DNA of 34,558 nucleotides from Planctomycetota bacterium. GTDB lineage: Bacteria; Planctomycetota; Planctomycetia; Gemmatales; Gemmataceae. The translations under genes were made by a program, and so were the position numbers. This document shows, piece after piece, positions 7,579-16,400 of the stretch. The stretch covers positions 1 through 34,558 of the forward strand of contig VGZJ01000030.1 in assembly GCA_016872595.1 (NCBI GenBank). The letters run 5' to 3'. The notes under the pieces are model-generated. The model did not search any database, was not told the origin of the DNA, and saw nothing but the letters and a program-made list of their open reading frames with translations. Within the stretch, counting starts at the first letter, position 1. Every line of letters begins with the position of its first letter.

Positions 7579-7591
7579 CCCGGTATAATCG
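7579..7591 (+). promoter_or_regulatory. Consensus -10 (TATAAT) upstream of Ser/Thr kinase
   Basis: CCCGGTATAATCG contains a perfect TATAAT (7584-7589), about 97 nt before the kinase start at 7687. The same 13-mer recurs at 12160-12172 ahead of the WXG100 gene. No good -35 hexamer is seen at 16-18 nt spacing. Confidence 0.5.
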
Positions 7592-7686
7592 CCCGCGACC
7601 CGCCGCTACGCGCTCTCATTTACCCTTATCCCCGCGCTCGCGGGGCCGCGTCGCGCGCCGGGCACACCCCCTGCGAGTCGCGCCCC

Positions 7687-10600
7687 ATGAGCTTCGCGTG
7701 CCCCTACTGCAAGGCCGTGCTGAACCCGAAAGGGCTGAAGCCCGGCAAGTTCCAGCCGAAGTGCCCCGGCTGCGGCAAGTCCTTCATCCTCCTCGTACCC
7801 GACGACCCGAACGGCACCGTCCGCGTGCAGCAACTCGTGGCAAAGTCCGCGCCGGTTGCCGACACCGCGCGCAACATCGTTGCGAATCCCCAACCGGTGA
7901 AGCCCGCGCCGAAGCGCAAACTGAGCGACGAGGAGCGCGCGGCGCTCATTCTCGAAGGCAAAGACCCCGGCGAGTACGAGGACGCCGGCACCGAGGCCGA
8001 GGCCGACGCGCCGGAAGAAGAGATCGATCCCAACACGACCGTGGCGCGCGACGTTGCGAAGCCGCCAGCGGCTGCGCCTGCGCCGAAGCCCGCGCCCAAG
8101 CCTGTTGCGAAGCCACAAGTGGCTGTGCCCAAACCTGCGCCGAAGCCGAAGGTCGAGGCCGATCCCAATACCACAGGCGATTTCACGAGCGCCGATGAAG
8201 GCCCGAAGCCCGCGCCCGTGGCGAAGAAGCCCGCGCCGCAGAAGACCGTCGTGCGCGAGCCGGACGCCAACGTGACCGGCGATTTCACCAGCGCCGACGA
8301 CGCGCCGCCCCCAAAGGCCGCGCCCGCAAAGCCGCAAGCGGCGAAGCCCAAAGCCGCGCGGAAGAAGGCCGATCCGAACGTGACCGGCGAGTTCACACAC
8401 ACCAACGACCCCGGCGCGACGCCCGGCCAGATGACCGGCGAGTTCACTTCGACCGACGAGGCCGACGCCGCGCCCGCGGACGAGCGCACCGAGGCGAGTG
8501 CGTCGCGCGCCGCGCCCAAGAAATCCAAATCGGACCCCGCCAAGACCCGCGTGCCGGGCGAAGCGGAGCCAGAGGAGCGGGAACCGCTGGGCGACGACGT
8601 GCCCCCGCGCCTCGGCGGGTACGAGGTGCTGAAGGTGCTGGGCAAGGGCGGCATGGGCGCGGTGCTGCTCGGCCGGCAGCTCTCGCTCGACCGCAAGGTC
8701 GCGCTCAAGGTGATGCACCCGAAGATCGCACAGAACCCCAGCTTCGTCGCGCGGTTCACCCGCGAGGCCTACGCCGCGGCGCAGCTCACGCACCACAACG
8801 TCATCCAGATTTACGACATCGGTGAGGACAAGGGCCAGCACTTCTTCAGCATGGAGTTCGTGCCCGGTCAGTCCCTCATGGACATCGTGAAGAAGGACGG
8901 CAAGCTGCCCGCGGAAGCGGCCGTCGGGTACATCCTGCAGGCCGCGCGGGGCCTGCGATACGGCCACAATCAGGGCATGGTTCACCGCGACATCAAGCCC
9001 GACAACTTGATGCTCAATCTGGAAGGCGTGGTGAAGGTAGCCGACCTCGGCCTCGTGAAACTGCCCGGCGGCGAACTGCCGGAACAGGCCGGCGCGCTGC
9101 CCCCCGCGGACGACGACACGCCCGGCAACACCAACCTCACGCGCGCCGGCGCGGTCATGGGCACGCCGGCGTACATGAGTCCGGAGCAATCGACCGACAG
9201 CGGCAGCGTGGACGCGCGGGCCGACATCTACTCGCTCGGCTGCACGCTGTACGTGCTCATCACCGGGCGGCCCCCGTTCGAGGGGAAGACCGCGATGGAG
9301 ATCATCAGCAAGCACCAAACGGAGCCGATCACGCCCCCGGAGGTCGTGGTGAAGCGCGTGCCGCCGGCGCTGTCGTCCATCTTGCTCAAGATGATGGCGA
9401 AGCGGCCCGAGGACCGGCACCAGACGATGGACGAGGTGATCGCGGCGCTGGAGGGCTTCTTGGGGCTGGAGCGCGCCGGGCCGTTCAACCCGAAGGAGGA
9501 GCAGGCCGACCAGTTGGAGAAGTGCGCGCACCAGTACCAGTTCCGGTCGAAGGCCGGTGCGAAGCGGTCGATGGGGTTCGCGTTCTTCGCCGCGTGCGCG
9601 CTCGGCGTGGTCGGGGCGGCGTTCATGGGTATGACCGCGGTGGCCGGCGGGCTGCTCGGCCTCGCGGTTATGACGCCGCTGGCGTACTTCGCGATCCACG
9701 GCACACTGACCGGGTCCGTCGTGTTCACGAAGGTGCGCGCCGTCGTGTTTGGGATGCGGTTCTTCGACTGGCTCACGTGGGCCGGCGGCGCGCTGCTGCT
9801 GCTCGTCACGCTGTACCTGTTCGGGTTCCTCTGGGCGTGGCTCGGGTTCGCGCTCTTGGCCGGCGCGCTGGGGTTCCTGCTCTGGTTCCTCACCGATCGC
9901 GCCGCGGCGAAGGGCCAAGCGGCCCCGCTCGACGAGGCCCGCGGGCTGCTCAAGTCGCTGCGCCTCGGCGGGTTGGAAGAGGACGCGGTGCGGCAGTTCG
10001 TGTGCAAGTTCAGCGGCCCGCACTGGGAACCGTTCTACGAAGGGCTGTTCGGGTACGAGGCCATGCTCGCGGCCCGTGCGTCGCGCAAGGGCGACACCGG
10101 CGAGACGTGGAAGAAGCACGGCACGTGGCGCGAACCCATCGTGCAGTGGGCCGACGCCAAGGTCGAGGCCCGGCGCGTCGCGAGGGAGCGCGCCCACTTG
10201 CAGAAGGTGGAGGCGAAGGCGCTCGTCGCCGAGGGCGTGAGCAAGGCCGAGGCGAATGCGCAGGCCGAAGAGATGGCCGGGCAGATGGTGGACCAAGCCG
10301 CGGAAGCGAAGCAGGGCCGCAAGGAGGGGAAAGAGGTCAGCATCAAGGACATGGTGGAAGCGGCGAAGGCCCGCCGCCGCCCGCAACCGGGCATGACCAT
10401 TGCCGGCCTGAAGCACCGCAATTTGTGGCTCAAGGACTTCATGAACGACTGGCTCGGCCGGCGGCTGAGGCTCGTGCTGGGCGCGGCGCTGTTCGCGGTC
10501 GGCCTGTTCTGGCTGCACCAGAACGATTTGTTGAAAGAGAGCAAGGCGGCGAACGCTCTACTCTCCGGGGACTTCGACGGCGCGTGGAAGGCCGCGAGCG

Positions 10601-10881
10601 CGACGAAGCCGCTGGCGATCCCCGGCGGCGTCGAGATCCCGGCCGCGATCAAGCCCGTGTTCAACACGTGGGCGCTGCCGATCACGGGTCTTCTGGTGCT
10701 GCTGAACGGCGTTTGTTACTTCGGGTGGCGGCCGTCGCTGGTGACGGTGCCCGGCGCGGCGGTCGCGCTGTTCGGTCCGACGTTCGGCATCCCCGATGTG
10801 GCGCCGCTGACCGCGCAACACCTGAGCCTCGCCGTGGGCGCGGTCTTGATCGTTGTGGTCGCGTGGGTGTTGCGAAAGTAG
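7687..10881 (+). CDS. Zinc-ribbon Ser/Thr protein kinase, multi-pass membrane
   Basis: The 1064-residue protein starts with a zinc ribbon (CPYC near residue 4, CPGC near 24). A long Ala/Pro/Lys-rich linker to about residue 305 carries five copies of a DPNxTGxFT-like motif, at about 8026, 8155, 8262, 8370 and 8434. The kinase domain spans about 310-595: glycine loop LGKGGMGAVLLG, VALKVM, catalytic loop HRDIKPDN (His433, Asp435), ADLGLVK with DLG in place of DFG, and GTPAYMSPEQ. Membrane segments follow at about 628-670, 692-740 and in three C-terminal helices from about 927. A charged helical region (about 760-920, rich in KAEANAQAEEMAG-like sequence) lies between them. ATG 7687 is chosen because the zinc ribbon begins there. 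It is followed after 12 nt by the secreted SGNH-like gene. Substrates are unknown. Confidence 0.88.
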   Translation: MSFACPYCKAVLNPKGLKPGKFQPKCPGCGKSFILLVPDDPNGTVRVQQLVAKSAPVADTARNIVANPQPVKPAPKRKLSDEERAALILEGKDPGEYEDAGTEAEADAPEEEIDPNTTVARDVAKPPAAAPAPKPAPKPVAKPQVAVPKPAPKPKVEADPNTTGDFTSADEGPKPAPVAKKPAPQKTVVREPDANVTGDFTSADDAPPPKAAPAKPQAAKPKAARKKADPNVTGEFTHTNDPGATPGQMTGEFTSTDEADAAPADERTEASASRAAPKKSKSDPAKTRVPGEAEPEEREPLGDDVPPRLGGYEVLKVLGKGGMGAVLLGRQLSLDRKVALKVMHPKIAQNPSFVARFTREAYAAAQLTHHNVIQIYDIGEDKGQHFFSMEFVPGQSLMDIVKKDGKLPAEAAVGYILQAARGLRYGHNQGMVHRDIKPDNLMLNLEGVVKVADLGLVKLPGGELPEQAGALPPADDDTPGNTNLTRAGAVMGTPAYMSPEQSTDSGSVDARADIYSLGCTLYVLITGRPPFEGKTAMEIISKHQTEPITPPEVVVKRVPPALSSILLKMMAKRPEDRHQTMDEVIAALEGFLGLERAGPFNPKEEQADQLEKCAHQYQFRSKAGAKRSMGFAFFAACALGVVGAAFMGMTAVAGGLLGLAVMTPLAYFAIHGTLTGSVVFTKVRAVVFGMRFFDWLTWAGGALLLLVTLYLFGFLWAWLGFALLAGALGFLLWFLTDRAAAKGQAAPLDEARGLLKSLRLGGLEEDAVRQFVCKFSGPHWEPFYEGLFGYEAMLAARASRKGDTGETWKKHGTWREPIVQWADAKVEARRVARERAHLQKVEAKALVAEGVSKAEANAQAEEMAGQMVDQAAEAKQGRKEGKEVSIKDMVEAAKARRRPQPGMTIAGLKHRNLWLKDFMNDWLGRRLRLVLGAALFAVGLFWLHQNDLLKESKAANALLSGDFDGAWKAASATKPLAIPGGVEIPAAIKPVFNTWALPITGLLVLLNGVCYFGWRPSLVTVPGAAVALFGPTFGIPDVAPLTAQHLSLAVGAVLIVVVAWVLRK

Positions 10882-10893
10882 AGGAGGCCCGAC

Positions 10894-12123
10894 GTGCTTC
10901 GTGCGTACGTTTCGCTCGCGCTCTTCGCCGGGGCGCTCGGCGCGGTCGTCGCTCAAGACGAGATCCGCCGCGGCACGGTCAAGGCGCTCGACGCCGAGAA
11001 GAGCACCGTCACCATCGCGGTCAACGGCAAAGATCAGACGTTCCTGCTGCCCGCGGACGCGGACGTGCGGTCCGGCGGCAAACAGGTGGCGAAGCCGTTC
11101 GAGGACAAGGACCTGAAGCCCGGCACCGCGGTCATGTTCAAGAGCGCCGTGAAGAACGGCGCGGACGTGATCACCGCGATGCGGTTCGGCGCGCAGCCCG
11201 GCCAGCCGCAACCGAAGGTCGATACGTCGAAGCTCAAACCGCTGCCGGAACTCGGCGCGGAGAAGTATCAGGGCTACGAGGGCGGGCTGTACCCCGGCGG
11301 CAAGAACGAGCGACCGAAGGCGCACGACGACGCGGGCCTGACGCGGGCGAAGGCGCTGCGCCCGCTCGACGCCGACGGCAAGCCGGCCGCGACCGGGAAG
11401 GTCGTCATGCTGTCCGTCGGCATGAGCAACACGACACAGGCGTTCTCCACGTTCAAGCGGCTCGCGGACGCCGACCGCGAGAAGCACCCGGCGCTCGTGC
11501 TGGTGGACGGCGCGCAAGGCGGCATGACCGCGGCCCGCATCAAGGACCCCGACGACAAGGGGACCGGCACCAAGTATTGGGAGGTCGTGGACCAGCGCCT
11601 CAAGGCCCAGAACGTGACCCGCGAACAAGTTCAAGTCGCGTGGATCAAGCAGGCCGACGCCGGCCCGCGCGACGGGTTCCCCAAGTACGCCCAGACGCTC
11701 CGCGACGAGCTGCGCCAGATCGTTCGCGCGATGAAGGCCCGGTTCCCGAACCTTCAGATGGTGTACCTCTCCAGCCGCACGTACGGCGGCTACGCGACCA
11801 CCGGCCTGAACCCGGAACCGTACGCCTTCGAATCCGGCTTCTCGGTGAAGTGGCTGATTGAGGAGCAACTCAAGGGCGACAAGGAACTGAACTTCGACCC
11901 GAAAAAGGGTGACGTGAAGGCCCCGTGGCTCTCGTGGGGGCCGTACCTGTGGGCCAACGGCACGACCAAGAACGCGGACGGCCTCGCCTACGAACAGAGC
12001 GATTTCGCCAACGACGGCACGCACCCGTCGCCGGCCGGGCAACGGAAGGTCGCGGAACACATGCTGAAGTTCTTCAAGTCCGAGCCGACCGCGCAGCCGT
12101 GGTTCGTGAAGGCGAAGGAATAA
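10894..12123 (+). CDS. Secreted SGNH-hydrolase-like protein
   Basis: The 409-residue product has a signal peptide (MLRAYVSLALFAGALGAVVAQ). A small beta domain (about 22-100) resembles modules that read TVKALDAEKSTVTIAVNGKD. The main domain (about 165-400) has a first block VVMLSVGMSNTTQ, which could hold the nucleophile serine of an SGNH esterase, and a late block NDGTHPSPAGQRKVA, matching the DxxH of block V. It starts with GTG at 10894, with GAGGAGG at 10881-10887. The 12-nt gap from the kinase stop suggests one transcript. Activity on acylated polysaccharide or a similar ester is a guess from the fold. Confidence is good for secretion and moderate for the fold. Confidence 0.65.
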   Translation: MLRAYVSLALFAGALGAVVAQDEIRRGTVKALDAEKSTVTIAVNGKDQTFLLPADADVRSGGKQVAKPFEDKDLKPGTAVMFKSAVKNGADVITAMRFGAQPGQPQPKVDTSKLKPLPELGAEKYQGYEGGLYPGGKNERPKAHDDAGLTRAKALRPLDADGKPAATGKVVMLSVGMSNTTQAFSTFKRLADADREKHPALVLVDGAQGGMTAARIKDPDDKGTGTKYWEVVDQRLKAQNVTREQVQVAWIKQADAGPRDGFPKYAQTLRDELRQIVRAMKARFPNLQMVYLSSRTYGGYATTGLNPEPYAFESGFSVKWLIEEQLKGDKELNFDPKKGDVKAPWLSWGPYLWANGTTKNADGLAYEQSDFANDGTHPSPAGQRKVAEHMLKFFKSEPTAQPWFVKAKE

Positions 12124-12159
12124 CTTCGCGCGGACGAAGCGCCAACGCCGGCCCACAGG

Positions 12160-12172
12160 CCCGGTATAATCG
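12160..12172 (+). promoter_or_regulatory. Consensus -10 (TATAAT) upstream of WXG100 gene
   Basis: CCCGGTATAATCG is identical to the element at 7579-7591. TATAAT (12165-12170) ends 37 nt before the WXG100 start at 12208, a normal leader length. It implies that the WXG100/FtsK-like block has its own promoter. Confidence 0.55.
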
Positions 12173-12207
12173 GGTGTCGGCCCTTGTCGTTCGCAGGAGA
12201 AGCCCAC

Positions 12208-12480
12208 ATGTCGCAGGCCATTGTGAACCCGGCGGAGGTGCGTCGGTTCGCCACCACCCTGAAGCGGTTCAACGCCGACCTGATGGCCGCGGTCGCCGGG
12301 CTACACGGCCAACTGGTCGCGCTCGGCGACAGTTGGCGCGACCACGAGCACGACCGCTTCCGGCAGGAGTTCGAGGCCACCATGCAGGTGCTGGAGCGGT
12401 TCCTGAACGTGTCCGACGAACACATCCCGTTCCTACTCCGCAAGGCCGAGCGGATCGAAGAGTATCTCTCCCAGCGGTAG
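12208..12480 (+). CDS. WXG100-like small helical protein
   Basis: The 90-residue, cysteine-free, all-helical protein fits the WXG100/ESAT-6 hairpin plan. Helix one runs about 8-38 and helix two about 46-85, joined by the turn LGDSWRDHEHDRF with Trp43 in W-R-D (a WxG-like turn with Asp in place of Gly). The C-terminal helix has the pattern ERFLNVSDEHIPFLLRKAERIEEYL. Known: WXG100 proteins are substrates and partners of type VII secretion and pair with an FtsK/SpoIIIE-type ATPase. Here such an ATPase lies three genes downstream. ATG 12208 is preceded by AGGAGA at 12195-12200. An upstream in-frame TTG (12184) is less likely. An inverted repeat follows the stop codon. Confidence 0.75.
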   Translation: MSQAIVNPAEVRRFATTLKRFNADLMAAVAGLHGQLVALGDSWRDHEHDRFRQEFEATMQVLERFLNVSDEHIPFLLRKAERIEEYLSQR

Positions 12481-12481
12481 T

Positions 12482-12550
12482 CGAAGGTCGTAAGGTCTAA
12501 GGTCGGAACGCCAACGACGGACTTTACGACTTTCGACCTTACGACCTTTG
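12482..12550. repeat. 24-bp imperfect inverted repeat between WXG100 and coiled-coil genes
   Basis: Arms 12482-12505 (beginning CGAAGGTCGTAAGGTC) and 12527-12550 (with GACCTTACGACCTT) pair at 21 of 24 positions around a 21-nt loop. The element fills almost the whole 83-nt gap. It may be a REP-type palindrome or an RNA processing/attenuation hairpin that sets the relative expression of the two genes. It is a different family from the C-rich elements. Confidence 0.65.
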
Positions 12551-12563
12551 ACCCCCGAATAGC

Positions 12564-13235
12564 ATGTCGGCCGACGTTCGGAGTATCGCCGCGGTTGTTA
12601 ATTGGCGGGCCGACCTCGCCAACTACGGCGACCTGCTCGCCGAGGCGATGGCCGGCGTCGATCTCGAAATCCGCCGCGCGCACGACTGGGTCGAAGAACA
12701 GCTCGCGCTGTGGCGGCGCGCCGTTCGCGGGTGCGAGGAAGACGTGGTGCGCGCGAAGGCGGAGCTGGCGCAGCGCAAGTTCCCGACGTGGGACGGGCGC
12801 GAGCCGGACTGCACCGTTCAGGAGAAGGCGCTGCGCCTCGCGAAGGCGAAGCTCGAACACGCCGAGGAGCAGGTGGAAACGTGCCGCCGCTGGCTCGGCC
12901 GGCTGCCGAAACTGGTGGACGAGCTGTTCACGGGCGCGTCGCGCCGCCTGCGCGGAATGCTCGAAGCGGACCTGCCCAACGCGCTCGCGGAGTTGGCCCG
13001 CCGGGTCGCCGCGCTGGAGAGCTACGCCGGGCTGAGGGCCGATTACGCGCCGCTGACGACGCGGGGGGACAACCCCACCCCCCAGCCCCCTCCCCGGGAC
13101 GGGGAGGGGGAGTCAGAGAAAGGCACCACAGGCTCAGCATCAGTGCGGGACGGTGAGAAGGAGAATGCCCCCCCTCCCCGCCCCGGGGAGGGGGCTGGGG
13201 GGTGGGGTTTGCCCGCGCCTTCGGAGTCACCCTAA
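12564..13235 (+). CDS. Coiled-coil protein of the WXG100/FtsK-like block
   Basis: The 223-residue protein has no signal peptide and no membrane segment. Residues about 10-150 are almost wholly helical and charged, with heptad-like runs (VDLEIRRAHDWVEEQLALW; KAKLEHAEEQVETCRRWL; LPNALAELARRVAALE). I do not recognise a named family. Residues about 170-215 are encoded by a C-rich palindromic element (13071-13209) and read as a Pro/Gly-rich tail. Only about eight codons follow before the stop. The TAA at 13233-13235 overlaps the next gene's ATG by one base, so the two are translationally coupled. Position suggests a structural or adaptor role with the WXG100 protein and the ATPase, but this is inference. 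Confidence 0.75.
   Translation: MSADVRSIAAVVNWRADLANYGDLLAEAMAGVDLEIRRAHDWVEEQLALWRRAVRGCEEDVVRAKAELAQRKFPTWDGREPDCTVQEKALRLAKAKLEHAEEQVETCRRWLGRLPKLVDELFTGASRRLRGMLEADLPNALAELARRVAALESYAGLRADYAPLTTRGDNPTPQPPPRDGEGESEKGTTGSASVRDGEKENAPPPRPGEGAGGWGLPAPSESP
13071..13209. repeat. C-rich palindromic element, copy A (inside the coiled-coil gene)
   Basis: Terminal arms 13071-13109 and 13171-13209 are inverted copies matching at 38 of 39 positions. Each arm is itself a hairpin (CCCCTCCCCGGGACGGGGAG). The total length is 139 bp with a unique centre. The element lies in frame in the coding region and introduces no stop. Its architecture (two inverted hairpins around a spacer) is like a REPIN. Related copies lie at 16755, 25324 and 27947. 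Confidence 0.85.
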
Positions 13236-13456
13236 TGCGGTTCGGCACCACGCGCAGCCAGATTTACGACGCCCAGAAGACCGCGCGCGCGAAGTGGGAC
13301 GTGTCGCAAGACGGCTGGGACGATGAGGTGCGCCGCGCGCACGGGGAAACGACCGTCGAACCGCTCGACGCGGCCGTGAGCGACGCGCTCCGCGCCATCG
13401 ACCAGTTGAGCGTGCTGTTTACTCAAGTCCGGCAAGAGTGCGAGTTCGGTTCGTAA
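13235..13456 (+). CDS. Small helical protein of the WXG100/FtsK-like block
   Basis: The 73-residue product starts at an ATG overlapping the previous stop (TAATG) and ends 29 nt before the ATPase start. It is predicted mostly helical: QIYDAQKTARAKWDVSQDGWDDEV, a short turn, then VEPLDAAVSDALRAIDQLSVLFTQVRQECEF. It contains two tryptophans (AKWDV, GWDDE), the second followed by acidic residues somewhat like the turn of the WXG100 protein. I do not recognise a family. It may be a second small secreted partner or a chaperone for the module. Tight coupling supports that it is a real gene. Confidence 0.7.
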   Translation: MRFGTTRSQIYDAQKTARAKWDVSQDGWDDEVRRAHGETTVEPLDAAVSDALRAIDQLSVLFTQVRQECEFGS

Positions 13457-13485
13457 CGTACTGCCTTCGCCCGGTGGGTTTCACC

Positions 13486-16400
13486 ATGTCCGACAACCTG
13501 TTCGACCGGCAGCGGGGCGCGCTCGCGCGCCTGACCGACGCGGCCCGCGCGCGCGCGGCGGCCGACGCCGACCTGACCGGCGCGTTCCGGACCGCCAGCG
13601 AGCGCGCCGAGCGCGACCTGAGCCGCGCGCGCAAGGCCCGCGCCGGCGGCACCGAGAGCGAAATCGGCGCGCTGGAGGCCGAGCACGCCGCGGCGCTGGC
13701 GCATGTTGCGGCCGACTACACCGCCGAACTGCTCGCCTCTGACCGCGAACACGGCGACCGCCGCAAGAGCACGACCGCGCGGTTCAACGCCGCGCAGCAG
13801 AAGGGCGACGACGACTACAAGGGCGACATCTGGAAGCACGATTCCGTGCTGGAAGCGGGCGAGAAGACCGCGAAGGAGCAGCTCGAAGCGCTCCAGCGCA
13901 AGGCCGCGGCCGGCGGCGAGCGCGCCGAGGCGCTGTGGCCCGACCTCGAACCGCTGCTGACGCGCGGGCGCGTGACGCGCGCCGAAGTCGAACACACCGG
14001 CGAACTGCCGCCGCCGACCGACGACGACCCCATCACCCGCATGAACAAGTGGCTGGGGCGCGCGGAAGACGGGATCGCGCAACTGGCCCGCCGCCGCTCG
14101 CCGGGCTGGGGCCACCCGGTGCGCCTGTTCGTGCTGATCGTGCTGTTCGGCGCGCTCAGCGCTGGTGTGTTCGTGCTCGTGGAGCGACCGAGGATCGGCG
14201 ATTTCGCAATCTCAGCTAGCTACTTCATCGCCGCGGCGGCCGGCCCCGTCGTCGGCGTTGCACTGTGGCTGCTGCTTCGCTGGCTCGGCCGACGAGTCAC
14301 GCGGCGCGAGGGGAAGCAGATCGCGATGCAGGCCGCCGAGAGCGCCCGCGCGGTGAAGCTCCTGTACGAGTACGCCACCGCCGAGTTCGTCGCGCAGATG
14401 GAGCGCCTGCGCGAGAAGCACCGGAAGGAGCGCGACAAGACCGACGCCTATTACAAGCCGCTGCTCGAAACGCAGCGGAAGCAGTACAACGCCGAGGTTC
14501 TGCGCATCGAGGCCGAACACGCGACCGCGACCGAGGTGATCCGCCGCACGCGCGGCAACCGCGAGCGCGGCGCGGACGACAAGCACCGCCGCGGTAAGGA
14601 CGAGGTCGCGGCGCGACTCGGCGGCGAGTTGAAGGCCGTGGAAGACGCGGTCGCGGAGCGCATGTCCGCGGCGACTGCCGCGCGCGATTCCGCTTGGAAT
14701 GCGATGGCGGAAGCGTGGAACGGCACGACCGCGGCGGTCGCGCGCACCTTCACCGAGCTGCGCGCCGAAGGCGCGACGGCTTTCCCCGCGTGGGGCGAAC
14801 TGACGACCGCGCGCCCGCTCGTGGAGCGCGTGCCCGCCGGTATCCGCTTCGGCGACCTGACCGCGGAACTGAGAGCGATCACCGACGCCGTACCCACCGA
14901 CCCGCGGCTCGCGCCGCCCCCGGAACTGGCCGGCCCGGTGCCGGCGTTCCTGCCATTCTCCGAGCGCTGCTCTGTGCTGCTCCGCTGCCGCGACGACGGC
15001 CGCGCCGCGGGCGTGGGCGCGCTGCAAGCGATGATGCTCCGGTTCCTCACCGGCCTGCCGCCGGGCAAGGTGCGGTTCACCATCGTCGACCCGGTCGGCC
15101 TCGGCGACAACTTCGCCGCGTTCATGCACCTCGCGGACTTCGACGAGAAGCTCGTCACGGCGAAAATCTGGACCGAGCCGCGCGACATCGAGGCCCGCCT
15201 CGCGGACCTTACCGACCACACCGCGAGCGTGATCCAGAAGTACCTGCGGAACCAGTACAAGAGCATAGAGGAGTACAACCGGGCCGCGGGCGAAGTGGCC
15301 GAGCCGTACCGCGTGCTCGTCGTCGCGAACTTCCCAAGTGGCTTCACACCCGAAGCGGCCAAGCGCCTCGTCAGCCTCGCGCAAAGCGGCCCGTCGTGCG
15401 GGGTGTGCGTGCTGGTCAGTGCCGACACGCGCGCCGCGATGCCGCGCGACTTCAACATCGCCGACCTCGAAGCGGTCAGCTACAGCGCCGCGTGGAAGGA
15501 AGGGCGATTCGTGCCGAAGGACGCGGTGCTGGCCGCGTTCCCACCGGCATTCGACCGGCCCCCGGAGCCGGCCACGGTCGCGGCACTCGTTCAGCGCGTC
15601 GGCAAGGCGAGCAAGGAAGCCGTGCGCGTGGAGGTGCCGTTCGACTACATCGCCCCAAAACCGGACGAGTTGTGGGCCGCGAGCGCCGCGAAGGGGTTCG
15701 AGGTGGCCGTGGGCCGCGCCGGGGCGACCCGCAAGCAGATGTTCGCGCTCGGGCGCGGCACGGCGCAGCACGCGGTCATCGCCGGCAAAACCGGATCCGG
15801 CAAATCGACGCTGCTGCACGCGCTCATCACCAACCTCGCACTCACGTACAGCCCGGACGAGGCCGAACTGTACCTGATCGACTTCAAGGAGGGCGTCGAG
15901 TTCCAGTGGTACGCGACGTACCGCTTGCCGCACGCGCGCGTGGTCGCGATCCAGAGCGAGCGCGAGTTCGGCCTGAGCGCGCTCCAACGGCTCGACGGCA
16001 TCCTGCGCGAGCGCGGCGAGAAGTTCCGCGACGCCGGGGTGAACGACCTCGCCGGCTATCGCGCCGCCAAACCCAACGAGAAAACGCCGCGCATCCTGCT
16101 GGTGATCGACGAGTTCCAAGCGTTCTTCACCGAAGACGACAAGCTCGCACAAGAGGCGTCGCTGCTGCTCGACCGATTGGTTCGGCAGGGCCGCGCGTTC
16201 GGGATGCACGTCCTGCTCGGCTCGCAAACGCTCGGCGGCGCGTACTCGCTCGCGCGCAGCACCATCGACCAGATGGCGGTGCGCGTCGCGCTCCAGTGCT
16301 CCGACGCCGACGCGCAGTTGATCCTGAGCAAGGACAACACCGCGGCCCGGTTGCTGTCGCGCCCCGGCGAGGCGATCTACAACGACCAGAACGGACTGAT

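Noticed and set aside
7606-10518. 970-codon open frame on the minus strand opposite the Ser/Thr kinase
   Set aside because: It is rich in Arg, His and Gly, has no domain motifs, and lies exactly opposite a clear kinase. In very GC-rich DNA antisense frames stay open by codon bias alone.
9522-11861. Long plus-strand frame overlapping the end of the kinase and the SGNH-like gene
   Set aside because: It is a frame-shifted shadow across two real genes, Arg/Gly-rich, with no start signal.
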